64,000 nucleotides of DNA from Lucinisca nassula (GCA_963580285.1 OY757014.1:13468725-13532724), one strand, 5' to 3'. Numbered from the stretch's first letter, positions 1-10,649 are shown. Made by a program: numbers and translations. Notes: generated from the sequence alone by a model not told the origin.

Positions 1-406
1 CGACTGGCAAGATTATTAGTTGACTCAGGGTGAACCCCCTCTCGCGCGCTGTGTCGACTAGTTTGTCGACCTTCTTGTCGACCACAAGTTGATTTATATT
101 ATTAGCGATTGAATAATTCGAACTTGAAGTCCCGGTAACTTCGTTTCAATCGACTCCAGGTTGTTTCCTACGACCTGTTTAATATGGCCTTGACGGTCTG
201 TTTAGGTTTTGTCTTCCCTTGCTTGACACGAAACCGACGGCGTCGTAACAGTACCTGCTCCTAACTCGGAGGGAGCAGCAGGTCACCACACATTGTTGTG
301 CCTGCAAATTACGATAATCGACTAAGATACAGTTCACAAAACGTACATGCTATATCATGATCCCCCTCCCGGAGAAGTAAGAATATGTTCATGCATATAC
401 CGTTAT

Positions 407-418
407 TGCGCATGCGCC
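407..418. promoter_or_regulatory. NRF-1-like palindromic site
   Basis: TGCGCATGCGCC fits the NRF-1 consensus (YGCGCAYGCGCR) except at the last base. No transcript start is known here, so it is a sequence match only. Confidence 0.3.
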
Positions 419-1557
419 GACCAGACACACAGGCTGATCAGTACATGCGACAAATAACTGCACAGCAGAACTCAACTTGACTGTGCATCAAATTATCAGC
501 ACCCAACGCTTTACACAAGAATACTGAAAGTTTATGTTTCCTTACTGAGCACTACAGAAATCAATTAACGCTAACTACTACTGAGCATAATACTCATCAC
601 ATTCGTGCTCACTACGTTAGCACAGGTAAGAGGCAATTGAACAGACCACGCCTTTGCGCTACCTGGTCACCCGCCAATTACAGGAAACAACAGACTCTAT
701 TTAATATACTTCATATACCGCGACACGGCTCACAAATATAGCTATTCACAAATTCATTACATTAACAACAGCTAGAAACTAAAAACAGGAAGATTTTCAT
801 CTATTCTACACAACATTTGTTAGTGTCTCATAAGGATCAACACTGTTTGCCGTAAATTCTTTCCGTATTTGGTAGGCACCACGTCATAACCGTCTCCGTG
901 AAGCTGGTGACGCAGCTGACGTCATCCACGCCGCTCAGGCCGTTATAACATGTGGCTACCAAATACTCTCACTTATCATCATCACGTTATTTTATGTACA
1001 TACATGTACAAAGTAGAAGTAAACCAAAGATCAGGAATCGATACAATTAACTTACTACACCCACCAAAGACACCAAAGGGAAAGAAATACAAACATTAAG
1101 CGACCAGACCATAATGGAAACCTAAACAAAGGAAGGCCATAAGGACAGAAACGGCATCATTACAAAATGAACTCGTAAGTCTTCTTGAACAAAATTATTT
1201 CTACTCAACATGAACATGATTGCAATATAAAATTTATCACGGTTCATCATCACGGATAACCCGACAGTCTTTTGTAAGAGTTTGCCCTGATGATGAAAAT
1301 ATGGTTAAACCCGTCTTAATTTTACGTTCCCTCAACATCTAATATCATCTACAGACGGGATCACGGATTTCTAACCGTCGCTAGTCAAAAGTTATGGATC
1401 GACCAAACGACCCGACGTTTATACATATATTCTACAAAAGGGGTCTATAAAAGCCTAAATGAATCTAGAATGAGCGGGTGTCCAAACTTTACGTCTCACC
1501 AACATCTAGGGTCAGAATGAGACAGGACCTCGCTTAAAAAACTCATTCTACTTCTGG

Positions 1558-1627
1558 AGAAGCCTGGGATCGATCCTGCGGCCTCTAGCTGGCAAAGCTA
1601 GTAGCCCAATCATTAAACCACAGAGGC
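1558..1627 (-). mobile_element. tRNA-derived SINE fragment
   Basis: On the minus strand the segment reads as a tRNA-like head with an AGGATCGATCCC B box and the same AAGCCTCTGTGG start as the SINE at 33481. No complete cloverleaf was found, so this is a SINE relic rather than a working tRNA gene. Confidence 0.55.
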
Positions 1628-2317
1628 TTCAAAAGTGAATCCAGAATAGGCTTCAGAAAGTTGGGATATACTAGGAGTAAACCCCTCCAAAACCTACAAG
1701 CATGTTCATTCAAAAAATAATACTAAACCTAGATTTAACATACCGTTCTACATTCATTCTCTGTCCCGCCACGATGTTGTGTTCACTTGTTCGCATTTGA
1801 CCTGCTGCTGAATAATGTTCGTTTTTCAGGGTTTTTATATCTATGGATACTACCGGAAAACCATGCATACTCGTGCTAGCTCGCTAAGGCCGTGGCAAAG
1901 TAAAGATACCATCCACATTGATAGCCATATAGCAAAATCGAGTAGATAATTGATTTGCGTTAAAATAGTATTCCCCTAGGGAAAAAATGATGAAACTTCC
2001 CTATAAATCAATGGTATAACTCCCGTCTGTACAAACACCCACAACATCGTGACTGGCATGAAAATTATATATGGCACAATTTAGCGGTTGGCGACTTTTT
2101 AGGCAAATTTTATAGAAATCAGCCTTATAGCGGCAAACTGTATGGTAAAAAAATCTCTACAAACCACTCAGGCATACATCGTATGATATGTGCATGACTT
2201 GTGCATGGAGTAGCATATTTTGCCTACCGTATTTCACCTAAAATATTTCACTCGCACCGCCTTGCCACATACCTACTAAAATAATTTAGATGTGCATAAG
2301 CACCAGAGAGGTTTCCT

Positions 2318-3042
2318 ATTCCATCTCGTAACATCTGCATAATATTACACTCAACAGGTTGAAATCTCATGCCCCATTTTCGTGCCCAACATCCTAATTT
2401 AATCTATCTATATCCTTCTGAAGTTTCATTGAGTCCTCAGTATCTCTGATTTCCCGTTAACAAACACCCCCACCGCCCCCATTCCCCCCCCCCCCCCCCC
2501 ACACACACTTTGTCCAGGATTTTGCCCAAACATTAACAACCGTGCTCAACGTGTCACCAGAAATAATTCTGAACTTAGTCTCGCAACTATGCATTTTCCT
2601 AAATGCATGTTGTCTGTCTGACAAAAGTTTATGTTCATCCAAGTGGGCCATGATGTTTGAGCAGACTATGTGTTCAAGCAATTTACATAGAACACAGATC
2701 AGTGACATCAGACGATAATTACGAGTAAAAGACCTATCTCATTTTTCGAAAAGTGGACAGATGTTCGCTAGGAGCCATTCTTTTGGGAATTTCACCCGTA
2801 TCGAGAGATTGTTGGAAAGGATGAGCAAAAACTTGACCTAGCTCGTTTGCTAGTTCCTTCAGGACTCTAGGATGAAGCTCATCAGGCCCTAAAGCTTTAG
2901 AAGGGTTCAAGCCTTTAAGTCACTTGATCACTCCTGTCGAGGATACAACAATATTTTCCATGAAAGGGGCCGATCTTCTAGTTAATGGAACCTCGTTGAA
3001 CTCAGTTTTATTAAATGCATCATTGAAGGCAGACACAGCAAC
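2318..3042 (-). pseudogene. 3' portion of a minus-strand CR1/L2-like LINE (family A), internally deleted
   Basis: The minus strand encodes pieces of the same reverse transcriptase as the element at 21979-27086. One is the VLCKLLEHIVCSNIMAHLDE segment near 2640-2708, followed by HSCET. After that come an extra segment of about 24 bases resembling the family's own 3' end and a poly-C tract at about 2480-2500. Homology then resumes around 2318-2460 with the part corresponding to about 26206-26345. Roughly 300 bases that should hold the catalytic FxDD box are missing, so this copy is dead. Its 5' part continues at 5564-5930 beyond a nested insertion. Confidence 0.8.
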
Positions 3043-5563
3043 AGCTTTTAGATATAATCAAAGAACACTGCCTAGCCCAAGTAATTAATATACCCACCCG
3101 TCAAGAGAAGACCCTCGATCTATTATTTACAAATTCACCATCCCCAGTTAATCGAGTTAAGGGGATGCCCCCGATCGGCAAAGCCGATCACGACATAGTC
3201 CTTATTGAATACGACATAAAAGCAAAACGATTCAGACAAGCCCCGCGTAAAATATATCTATATAAACGTGCGGATATGGATGGTCTGCGAGACCATATGG
3301 CGCGATTTAGAGATTCGTTCCTTTCCTCTGACCTTTCGCACATGTCAGTTAACGACATGTGGGTCAATTTTAAGACCCAATTAACTGCGGCTATGGAAAG
3401 GTTTATTCCAACGAAAACGACCAAAACAAAGCATAGTGCGCCTTGGATCGACAACACGATCAAGCATCTAATTAGAAGACGCAATCGAATGTACTTTCGT
3501 GCTCGTAAGTCTAGTAGCCCTGACGTTAAGAGCCATTACAAAAGGTTCAGAGCACATGTACAAAAGGTAATAAGAGATGCATATTGGAAGCATGTTTCCA
3601 GCATCTTCACCTTTGAGGATGATAATACAGATCCCGACAGTCCCCAGAAGAATGGTAAAGCAAAAAAGTTTTGGTCATTTGTAAAGTCCCTGAAAAAGGA
3701 AGCCTTTGGGATCACTTCGTTAAGAGATAACGGTATTCTCAAAACAGATTCGCGCGATAAGGCCAACATATGTAACAAACAGTTTCAATCTGCATTTACG
3801 CGTGAAACTGATGGTGAGCTACCAACTAAAGGTAATAGTCAGTTCCCCTCAATGGGGGACATAACAGTTGACCCAAACGGGGTCGCCAAACTGTTAGGTA
3901 AGCTCAAAATACATAAGGCATCTGGGCCGGATGACCTGAATGCCAGGGTGCTTAAAGAATGTGGTGCTGAAATTTCACCTGTGCTGGCCTCTATCTTCAA
4001 TGAATCACTCGCCCAGGGCACTGTACCAGATGACTGGCGACAAGCTAATGTTACCCCGGTCTATAAAAAAGGAGAAAAATACGATGCAGCAAATTATAGA
4101 CCAGTGTCGCTAACATGCATCTGCTGCAAAACCCTGGAGCATATAATAGTTAGTAACATCAACAAGCACCTAGCCTTAGAGAGCATTCTTGCTGACTGTC
4201 AACATGGTTTCCGAAGTCAAAGGTCTTGCGAAACTCAATTAGTTCAGTTTTACCATGACATTGTGAGCAATCTGGATGGGGCCACAAACCGTGGCCACAA
4301 ACAGACTGACTTGATTATCATGGACTTCGCTAAGGCCTTTGACAAGGTACCTCACAGGAGGCTATTGTATAAATTGGATTACTATGGGATAAGAGGATCC
4401 ACACACAGGTGGATTAGCTCATGGCTCTCAGGGCGCTCACAACAAGTTGTACTTGATGGCCAAGCGTCTGATCCAGTCCCTGTTTTATCTGGTGTCCCCC
4501 AAGGTTCGGTCCTTGGACCGGTCCTTTTCTTGGTATTCATTAATGATCTCCCTGATAACATCAGGTCATCTGTCCGTTTGTTTGCTGATGATTGTGTCCT
4601 TTATGGGAATATATCTTCTTCTTCTGACTGTCTTATTCTACAAGATGACCTGAATCAACTAGCACAGTGGGAGGCCGATTGGCAGATGAAGTTCAATGTG
4701 GCCAAATGTCATTCAATGAGGGTGTCGCGACACCCTCCTGACAAACAAATTAAGTTTGACTATAAACTACACCAGCAAATCTTGGAGCAGGTTCAATCCG
4801 CCAAATATCTTGGTATCACAATCACTGATGATCTTGATTGGGGTCAACACGTTTCAGAAATTACATCAAAAGCAACTAGGACTTTAGGATTTCTTAGACG
4901 AAACTTGGCTTTTGCACCTAGGCAGACAAAGGATGTTGCATATAAAACATTGGTTCGCCCTCAGCTAGAATATGCATCACCCATTTGGCATCCCTATGTT
5001 AAAACTCAGATTCAGCAGGTGGAGAAGGTGCAGAGGACAGCTGCTCGATGGACCTGCCGACGATGGCGCAATAGAAGCAGCGTCGGTGACATGCTTATCG
5101 AGCTAGAATGGCCGTCCCTAGAGGCCCGTCGTGAGCAGTCCTCTTTAACCTTCTTCTATAAGATACATTCAGGTACAGTGGCCGTTAATAAAGATAAATA
5201 CTTGACCCCTGTGACAGTTTCAACTCGAACAAGGGCATCAAAAGTAAACAACTCACAGTATCACAGGTACCAGTCCTACAGTGATGCCCTGAAAAATTCC
5301 TTCTTCCCTAGGTCTTCCCTCTTCTGTGGTGAATGCTAAGACTGCAGAGGAGTTCAAAGCCCATACAGTGTAAGATTGAGACTCAGAGGTATGCGTTTTA
5401 GTATACCTCTGTTATTCAGATTGTAAATAGTTTTAAGGACTCATCCAGTGACTTTTTTTTTTTTTTTTTTTTTTCAGCTAAATTCTAAATTTAGCTACGC
5501 ACCCAACTGAGGTAATGGCCAAATATGACCGACTCAGTATAAGAAGATAGATAGATAGAATTG
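3043..5563 (+). mobile_element. 5'-truncated CR1/L2-like LINE (family B) inserted into LINE family A
   Basis: The insertion interrupts a minus-strand family A LINE. The putative target duplication is AGCAAC (3037-3042 and 5564-5569). The left end starts inside the endonuclease domain, a usual 5' truncation. The right end has a poly-T run at about 5453-5474 and a short GATA-type microsatellite at about 5545-5560 as its 3' tail. The ends are inferred from where family A homology stops and resumes. Confidence 0.8.
3045..5339 (+). CDS. LINE ORF2 (partial): endonuclease C-terminus plus reverse transcriptase
   Basis: The frame is open from the insertion junction through the first ATG at 3165 to a stop at 5337-5339, so the 5' end is a truncation and not a native start. 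The beginning carries the end of an APE-type endonuclease (the ADHDIV motif, equivalent to SDHD). The reverse transcriptase follows: the NYRPVSLT block, QHGFR, DFAKAFDKVPH, GVPQGSVLGPVLF and the catalytic RLFADDCVLY box around residue 480 from the ATG. The C-terminal part has the usual KYLGITI, RPQLEYASPIW and W/R-rich segments. The intact frame suggests a fairly young copy. It would act in target-primed reverse transcription. Clade assignment (CR1/L2 versus relatives) is by eye. Confidence 0.88.
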   Translation, partial: LLDIIKEHCLAQVINIPTRQEKTLDLLFTNSPSPVNRVKGMPPIGKADHDIVLIEYDIKAKRFRQAPRKIYLYKRADMDGLRDHMARFRDSFLSSDLSHMSVNDMWVNFKTQLTAAMERFIPTKTTKTKHSAPWIDNTIKHLIRRRNRMYFRARKSSSPDVKSHYKRFRAHVQKVIRDAYWKHVSSIFTFEDDNTDPDSPQKNGKAKKFWSFVKSLKKEAFGITSLRDNGILKTDSRDKANICNKQFQSAFTRETDGELPTKGNSQFPSMGDITVDPNGVAKLLGKLKIHKASGPDDLNARVLKECGAEISPVLASIFNESLAQGTVPDDWRQANVTPVYKKGEKYDAANYRPVSLTCICCKTLEHIIVSNINKHLALESILADCQHGFRSQRSCETQLVQFYHDIVSNLDGATNRGHKQTDLIIMDFAKAFDKVPHRRLLYKLDYYGIRGSTHRWISSWLSGRSQQVVLDGQASDPVPVLSGVPQGSVLGPVLFLVFINDLPDNIRSSVRLFADDCVLYGNISSSSDCLILQDDLNQLAQWEADWQMKFNVAKCHSMRVSRHPPDKQIKFDYKLHQQILEQVQSAKYLGITITDDLDWGQHVSEITSKATRTLGFLRRNLAFAPRQTKDVAYKTLVRPQLEYASPIWHPYVKTQIQQVEKVQRTAARWTCRRWRNRSSVGDMLIELEWPSLEARREQSSLTFFYKIHSGTVAVNKDKYLTPVTVSTRTRASKVNNSQYHRYQSYSDALKNSFFPRSSLFCGEC

Positions 5564-5930
5564 AGCAACCGATTCCTCTGCCATTTCAGAGTCCGATTCA
5601 GTTACCCCGTTCCCTCCTCTTTTATCAAGGGCTGGGATACCGTGCCTGTCTTTCTTCTGGCTATTGATATATCTGTAGAAATCTCTGGGATTTGCCTTTA
5701 CATCACCTACCAAGTTATTTACATACAGATCATGATGATTTTTATGTCATTTTTAATTTCTCGTCTCAAGTTTTCAAATTTTGCTCTGAGTTCACCACAT
5801 CCCAACATTTTTGCCTTAGCATGAATCTTATTTCTCCTCCGAATTTTTCTTCTTATTTCTGGTGTGATCCCGCACCATTTGTTTTTGATAGCCGTTTGGC
5901 AATGTTGTGGGTTTGGCGTTTCATTATGTG
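5564..5930 (-). pseudogene. 5' portion of the split minus-strand LINE family A
   Basis: The minus-strand translation matches the segment of the 21979-27086 element just before its reverse transcriptase, including TPEIRRKIRRRNKIHAKAK and NNLVGDVKANPRDFYRYINS. It is collinear with 2318-3042 once the nested family B insertion is removed. It starts within ORF2, so the copy is 5' truncated. Confidence 0.8.
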
Positions 5931-6065
5931 GTGAAGGTGTTAGCGGCTGGTCTCAGTAATTAGTCACACCATATGCGAAGAAACACGAACCGAAGAAAAA
6001 GCCGAAGAAAATAGGGTACCAGTAATTTCGTCCTAAATTTTGACCTTCACGTACTGACAGACAAA

Positions 6066-6169
6066 ATGGGGGTGCTGAGTAAAGTAACTCCCCGAAACTC
6101 TGCAATAGCCACTGCAGCTGGTGTTGTTGCGTATGTCGTCTACAAGAGGCATGCTATCCAAAAGCAAAT
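6066..6169 (+). CDS. ABCD3: ABCD3-like first coding exon, copy 1 (possible allelic or duplicate copy)
   Basis: The exon runs from an ATG to a GTAAGT donor and encodes MGVLSKVTPRNSAIATAAG followed by an AYVVYKRHAIQKQ end. It differs from the exon at 12369 by one base (Val for Ile). As there, it ends two bases into a codon and so could splice to exon 2 at 32515. ABCD3 (PMP70) is a peroxisomal half-transporter, and this exon gives the extreme N-terminus. The upstream sequence differs completely from that of the other copy beyond about five bases, so any 5' UTR or promoter would be different. Whether this is a paralogous duplicate exon, an alternative first exon or the second haplotype cannot be decided from sequence alone. 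Confidence 0.7.
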
Positions 6170-6482
6170 GTAAGTTTGAAATTGTTGTTTTTGTCGATTG
6201 TTTGATATGAAATAGTAAAAGACCTGAACTATTACTCGTATCGTTAATAAAAAGTGGGTGGGGTATTATGAAAGAAATTTTTGAAGCAAGCCATGGCCAA
6301 CGAGTTGTGTCAATTGTTTACAATCTATCCTAATTTACTAAAAGCCAAATCCGAAATCATGCTGTTGTCCGCCTGACCATCACTGATTTGGGAAAACCAA
6401 TATTACAGTTATTAATAGAAAAAGTCTTTTCTGTCCTTCAAATCATGACAAATGATACTGCGTCGGTCACATTTGACGCAGG

Positions 6483-6865
6483 TGTAGCGTGATAGCTTAG
6501 TGCACTTGCCTCTGATGCTAGACGGCCCGGGTTCGATCCCCAGCAGCGGCGATAAAATTTCGGTGTCCGAACACACTCCATTGGCATCATTTGCAAGGAT
6601 GAATGTCATAAAGTGCACCGTCCTTCGGATCGGGATGTTAACTGGAGGCCCCCTGTGCAGGGAGAACCATCCCCTGTGCAGGTTAAAGATCCCTACTGTA
6701 ATTACATGATTACTGTGTAGGATTTCATCCTGCAAACCTGGAGTGTATGTAATGTACACCTGCGGTAATGGTGAATGTGGCCAACGCAGTATTAGTCGAT
6801 AGATAGTGTACATTACATACACTCAGATCATGAGTCAAATGTGCATCCGACTGAGCTACTGAGGC
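6483..6865 (+). mobile_element. tRNA-derived SINE with trailing inverted tRNA-like head
   Basis: The head has an A-box-like TAGCTTAGTG and a B box GGTTCGATCC. A conserved SINE body follows (GTCCTTCGGATCGGGA, then GGTTAAAGATCCC). Near 6815-6865 lies a second, minus-strand tRNA-like head (GACTGAGCTACTGAGGCC inverted). The same arrangement occurs in block copy 2 at about 12786-13063 plus 14889-15015, so it predates the duplication. Confidence 0.65.
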
Positions 6866-6921
6866 CAGTTCTAGTACATTTAACATCAATAAATTAAGCT
6901 GACTAATGTTCAGTTAAGTTA

Positions 6922-7410
6922 TTTATTTACCTGTTATTTACCTGTCGTCAAGCCGTTGGACTTCCCTCGGAAGGTGTTGGCCCCTCGTAGCTTCTTGTTT
7001 TTTATCAGCGCGCTCAACTCGTGCGAAGTGACGGTTGTCGTTTCGTAGTTAAATTTCTGAGGATGATTTTTCCATCACTCGTTTAGTGAAGATTTAAAAC
7101 TATTTACATCACTGCTCTGGACGCATGTTTCCGACAACCTATTCCATGGTGATACTACTCGTAATGAGAACGAATTTAGTCTGGCATTCAGTCTACTATA
7201 TGCTTTTGCCAATTTGTAACTGTGACCTCTGGTTGTAGAAAGATTGCACTCTTTGAAAAATATGTTCTTGTCAAGATTGTCAATGTGGTTCAGAATTTTA
7301 TATACTTGTAACATGTCATTCCTAGCTCTTCTATATATTAGTGTAGGTAAACCCAGAGTTCTAAGTCTAGCCTCATATGGTAAGTCTTTTATGTCGTTGA
7401 CTATACTTTG
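6922..7410 (-). pseudogene. 3' end of a LINE reverse-transcriptase ORF, minus strand
   Basis: Reading leftward from about 7410, the minus strand gives a typical LINE ORF2 C-terminus. It has LPYEARLRTLGLPTL, MLQVYKILNHIDNLDKN, a TRGHSYKL block and a VVSPWNRL block, ending near 7075 (stop about 7066), followed by a short 3' region. Block copy 2 lacks it (its collinear sequence passes about 15062 to 15146), so it is either an insertion in copy 1 or a replacement. Only about 110 codons remain, so it is not functional. Confidence 0.75.
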
Positions 7411-7485
7411 AGAAGAAATATAGTTCTATGGATTATTTCAATTAAAGACTTTCAAAATGAAAAATAAAATCATGAAAAAAAAAGT

Positions 7486-7562
7486 GTTGTGAGCAACTGT
7501 CCTATTTTCAATAAGGTTGTGAGCAGTTGTCCTGTGAGAAATTGTCTTGTGAGCAACTGTCA
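7486..7562 (+). repeat. Short minisatellite around GTGAGCAACTGTC
   Basis: About four imperfect units of the form TTGTGAGCAACTGTCCT/TTG follow each other. The same array is present in copy 2 at about 15228-15322. No function was recognised. Confidence 0.6.
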
Positions 7563-8497
7563 TGGAATCCTTTTTTTCATATAGAGTAAACGCTTCCCTA
7601 CATTTTGGTACAGAAATTACTGAAATTGACCAAGAAATAACAAAGTTATGCCTGTTTAAATCAGATCTATTGTAGACACATTTTAGCAATAAATTATGGC
7701 AGTGGCTATTCGTACGGCCCCATATGAATAGCCTGCATTGGCTAATCGTACGGCCCCGTACGATTAGCCTGTATTGGCTAACCGTACGGCCCCTTACGTT
7801 TAGCCAATATATGCTATATTGGCTAATCGTACGGCTATAATTACCAAGGAATAGGTCAAAATATATTTTGCGATTATTAAATGTGTATTGGGGAGTATGA
7901 AACAGAATTATATTATTTATGTATATATTATTATAAGTATTGTTAAATATTACTATCGATGGTATATACATGTCAACAGAAAAAACTAATAGTGTTATAG
8001 TACTATCAATTATCAGTTTGCTTAGGATGGTAAGTTTATGCATGACAAGAGCGAGACGGATGAAGCGGCGACTATATGCTCCCCCGAAATTCTTCGGGGA
8101 GCATAAAAATATATACCCCCGTAAACCCCAGTTGTTTTCTATATAAATTGCGATTTAGTGGGTTGTTCTTTTTTAATGGAAGGGTAACACGAGCAGGTAA
8201 GAGTCTGATCAGACTGCGCCTTCGCAGGCGAATTTGTGTGTTCGTTGGTCACACGTCTTTTTCACCCTTAAATTGTTCCAAGTGTCTCGCTACTACGATA
8301 GTCAAGTTTGTTTTGTTTTGGAGATTAAAATCCTAGTCAACACTATTTAAGGTCATTTTTGAGCCGAACTGTTTACCTATCCACACTTTTCCTGGGCAGG
8401 CTTTCACATAAGCGTATAACAAGTACAGTGTACATTCTTTCGCCAGAAAGTGACAACTGCCATTCTTGAATCAGCGGAAGGGACAAAATGACCGTAG

Positions 8498-9165
8498 AAA
8501 AGATTTAACGTCTCCGTCACTGTGACACTGTATAGGTCATTTTGGAGACGTTGCTTTCAATTTTGTGGGACTTTTACCCGACATTGAGATGAAATGACAA
8601 CTCAAACCCTGTCACCCAATGGAACTAATAGGGTTTTTAAGCGTGTGTATGTCGGACCGTCCATGCATATAAACCCTTCCAAAATTGGAAGCAAAGTCAT
8701 TGGAAGAATGTCATACACAGTGATGACGGGGACGTTAACCCTTTCCCACTCAGATACGTGTTTCTACGTGTCTCCACCCCACCCCCAATTTTAAGACCCA
8801 TAAGTACCTAAAATCTGCATTTCCTACTCCTGGATAGTTATGTTTGCTTTAGGATTTGTTGGCCTAAAAGGGAACTGTTTTTTCGCGGGCCTCCCCACTA
8901 AAAATATTCGGGGGGGGATTGAAAGCCCCCCTCACATCCCGAAAAGTTTGGTGAAAACAGACCATCTATTATGAAACAATGGCTAGTTGAAGTTGCTATC
9001 AGGTGCAACACTGTGAAACTAAGCGAAATTCACAAAATCCCTGAGTGGGAAAGGGTTAAACCTCAAATCAAACAAAACAAAACCAGTACTCATGTGCGGT
9101 CGGTTTCAGCTCTGAGTGAAAGCATCATGCAGCGCATATATTTCTTCAAGCCCCGATGAAATGTT
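8498..9165. repeat. Rearranged SINE-like family T copies, both orientations
   Basis: A minus-orientation copy (8503 to about 8670, GTCATTTTGGAGACGTTGC part) runs directly into a plus-orientation copy (AAAATTGGAAGCAAAG at about 8680 to 9075, tail CTCAAATCAAACAAAAC). Another minus-orientation 5' part follows (9083-9160). The plus-orientation copy is split by the MITE at 8739-9055. Confidence 0.7.
8739..9055. mobile_element. piggyBac-like MITE (317 bp) with TTAA duplication
   Basis: The perfect 15-base inverted termini CCCTTTCCCACTCAG and CTGAGTGGGAAAGGG are flanked by TTAA at 8735-8738 and 9056-9059. Removing it restores the SINE-like sequence GACGTTAAACCTCAAATC. A TTAA target and a CCCTTT start fit piggyBac-type non-autonomous elements. 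There is no coding capacity. Confidence 0.85.
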
Positions 9166-9382
9166 TTGTGGGTGCCCTAAGTAATCGCCATGTCTGTCCG
9201 TCAATCTGTCTGTCCGTCTACATTTGTCATGTTTTGTTTTCCAATCGTCCTTTCTTTGGGATACAACAAGGGTTGACATGTCGTTAAATCCAAAACAAAC
9301 GGATAAATAAAAAGCCTCCTCATTTAGAGCTATGATCATACGACAGATAAAAATGTTTGCTATTTTTCTTAATTCTTGTCCA

Positions 9383-9453
9383 CAGATAGATTGTGGGTGC
9401 TCGTTAGAACCGACTCAATTAGGCGGCTCTAACGAGTACCCACAATCTATGTT
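9383..9453. repeat. Hairpin family D, GGGTGCTCGTTAGAACCG stem
   Basis: ATAGATTGTGGGTGCTCGTT and its near-perfect inverse face each other around a short loop, giving a stem of about 28 pairs. Relatives occur near 17460-17860, 20727-20800, 21176-21240, 31722-31790, 32864-32930, 36905-36950, 60675-60740 and 63005-63075. Confidence 0.7.
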
Positions 9454-10409
9454 TTATAGCAAAATAAAGAAAGTAATAAATTCCCCCGTAAACCTTACTT
9501 TTTCTGTGTATAAAGGGGGTTTAGAGGGGTGTTCATTACATGGACTTGTTAATCTGATGAATACGCCTTCTAGAAGAAGTGCGGTTCCATAGCCTTGCGT
9601 CGTGGGTCGTCTGTCGTGCGCCGTCAACAGTTTCTTTAAATGCAAACTCCACCTAAACCATTTGGTCAATTTGATACAAACTCCACCGCCCGTCCATTAA
9701 TATCCTTTATATTTGGGGTTTCAGCACGTTTCACATGGGCTAGGAATGGCAAGTCTTTCAAGGCCGTACGATCAGCTGATTTTTCATACCACCAACAGTA
9801 CACATGTATCACTTTCTTGGTACCTAACTAGAATGGCCGTACGATTAGCCAAGATAGGCTATATTGGCTAAAAGTACGGGGCCGTACGATTAGCCAATGC
9901 AGGCTATTCGTACGGGGCCGTACAAATAGCCACTGCCATAAATTATTGCCCATTTATGGTTGACTGGTAATCTCCTTATTTATTGTACTTTAAGACGTTA
10001 TAACAGTGATGATGATAACTGTGTTTTGATAACAAGTGTGTGTGACACCAATTAAACAATTGAGGTGTGAAAGTGTGCCTGACCAGTGAGAATAGGAGCT
10101 AAGGCCAAAACATCTACCAAAACATCTTGTTTGTATCAGTTGCTTTCTTGTCACCAATAGTGAATGTGACATATCTGTTCAGTTAGCATAATAAGACAGG
10201 CAGTATAAATTTAGCATTGAAGACAAAGGGTAAGAGCAGGATCTTTCATTTCAAGTTGAGAGATGTGCCCTTTTAGCTAGGTTGTGCATGTGAATATGCC
10301 CTTTTTACGTGTTTTTCAAGTGCCCTCTTTACGTTTCTTGCGTATTTTTCCTGACCAGCACCATGCCCTTTTTGAGAGCTGAGGGAAACACTACTACACT
10401 CAGAGACAA

Positions 10410-10609
10410 NNNNNNNNNNNNNNNNNNNNNNNNNNNNNNNNNNNNNNNNNNNNNNNNNNNNNNNNNNNNNNNNNNNNNNNNNNNNNNNNNNNNNNNNNNN
10501 NNNNNNNNNNNNNNNNNNNNNNNNNNNNNNNNNNNNNNNNNNNNNNNNNNNNNNNNNNNNNNNNNNNNNNNNNNNNNNNNNNNNNNNNNNNNNNNNNNNN
10601 NNNNNNNNN
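10410..10609. other. Assembly gap of 200 N
   Basis: There are exactly 200 N, a typical placeholder of unknown true size. It lies between the end of block copy 1 and the sequence leading to block copy 2, so the order and distance of the two copies depend on scaffolding. Confidence 0.99.
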
Positions 10610-10649
10610 TTTGTCCCTTTTATCTTTTTTTTTTTTTTTTCTTTTAACA

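Larger units (their letters stand above)
1..2317. other. Upstream flank without a recognised gene
   Basis: No coding exon could be supported on either strand. The stretch is AT-rich intergenic DNA. It contains an NRF-1-like palindrome near 407, a repeat at about 1020-1150 that resembles 39765-39900 (and, inverted, about 63820-63940), and a tRNA-like SINE relic near 1558. Nothing else was recognised. Confidence 0.5.
7698..9937. mobile_element. 2.24-kb non-autonomous TIR element with 9-bp target duplication
   Basis: The element is bounded by GGCAGTGGCTATTCGTACGG at the left and its imperfect inverse at the right (ending GCCACTGCC). It is flanked by ATAAATTAT at 7689-7697 and 9938-9946. The empty site is present once in block copy 2 near 21783, which confirms the ends. 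Both termini are built of repeated GGCTAATCGTACGG palindromes (left about 7700-7835, right about 9833-9935). No transposase frame is visible. Inside are SINE-like pieces, a TTAA MITE (8739-9055) and a hairpin (9383-9453). The 9-bp duplication is compatible with Mutator-like elements, but the superfamily is inferred. Confidence 0.85.
6061..10409 (+). repeat. Duplicated ABCD3 exon-1 block, copy 1
   Basis: This block aligns with 12364-27362 in collinear pieces: 6061-6771 with 12364-13063, 6766-6921 with 14889-15061, 7405-7690 with about 15148-15445, 9938-10133 with about 21771-21978, and 10134-10409 with 27087-27362. Identity by eye is about 96-98 percent. The homology begins a few bases before the ATG and runs into the N gap. 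The copies differ mainly by whole transposon insertions. Confidence 0.85.

Noticed and set aside
6412..6822. 136-codon minus-strand frame
   Set aside because: It lies over a SINE, and the equivalent position in block copy 2 is broken.
7438..8043. 201-codon minus-strand frame
   Set aside because: It crosses the minisatellite and the terminus of the TIR element at 7698, so it joins unrelated sequences. The composition looks like translated repeat.
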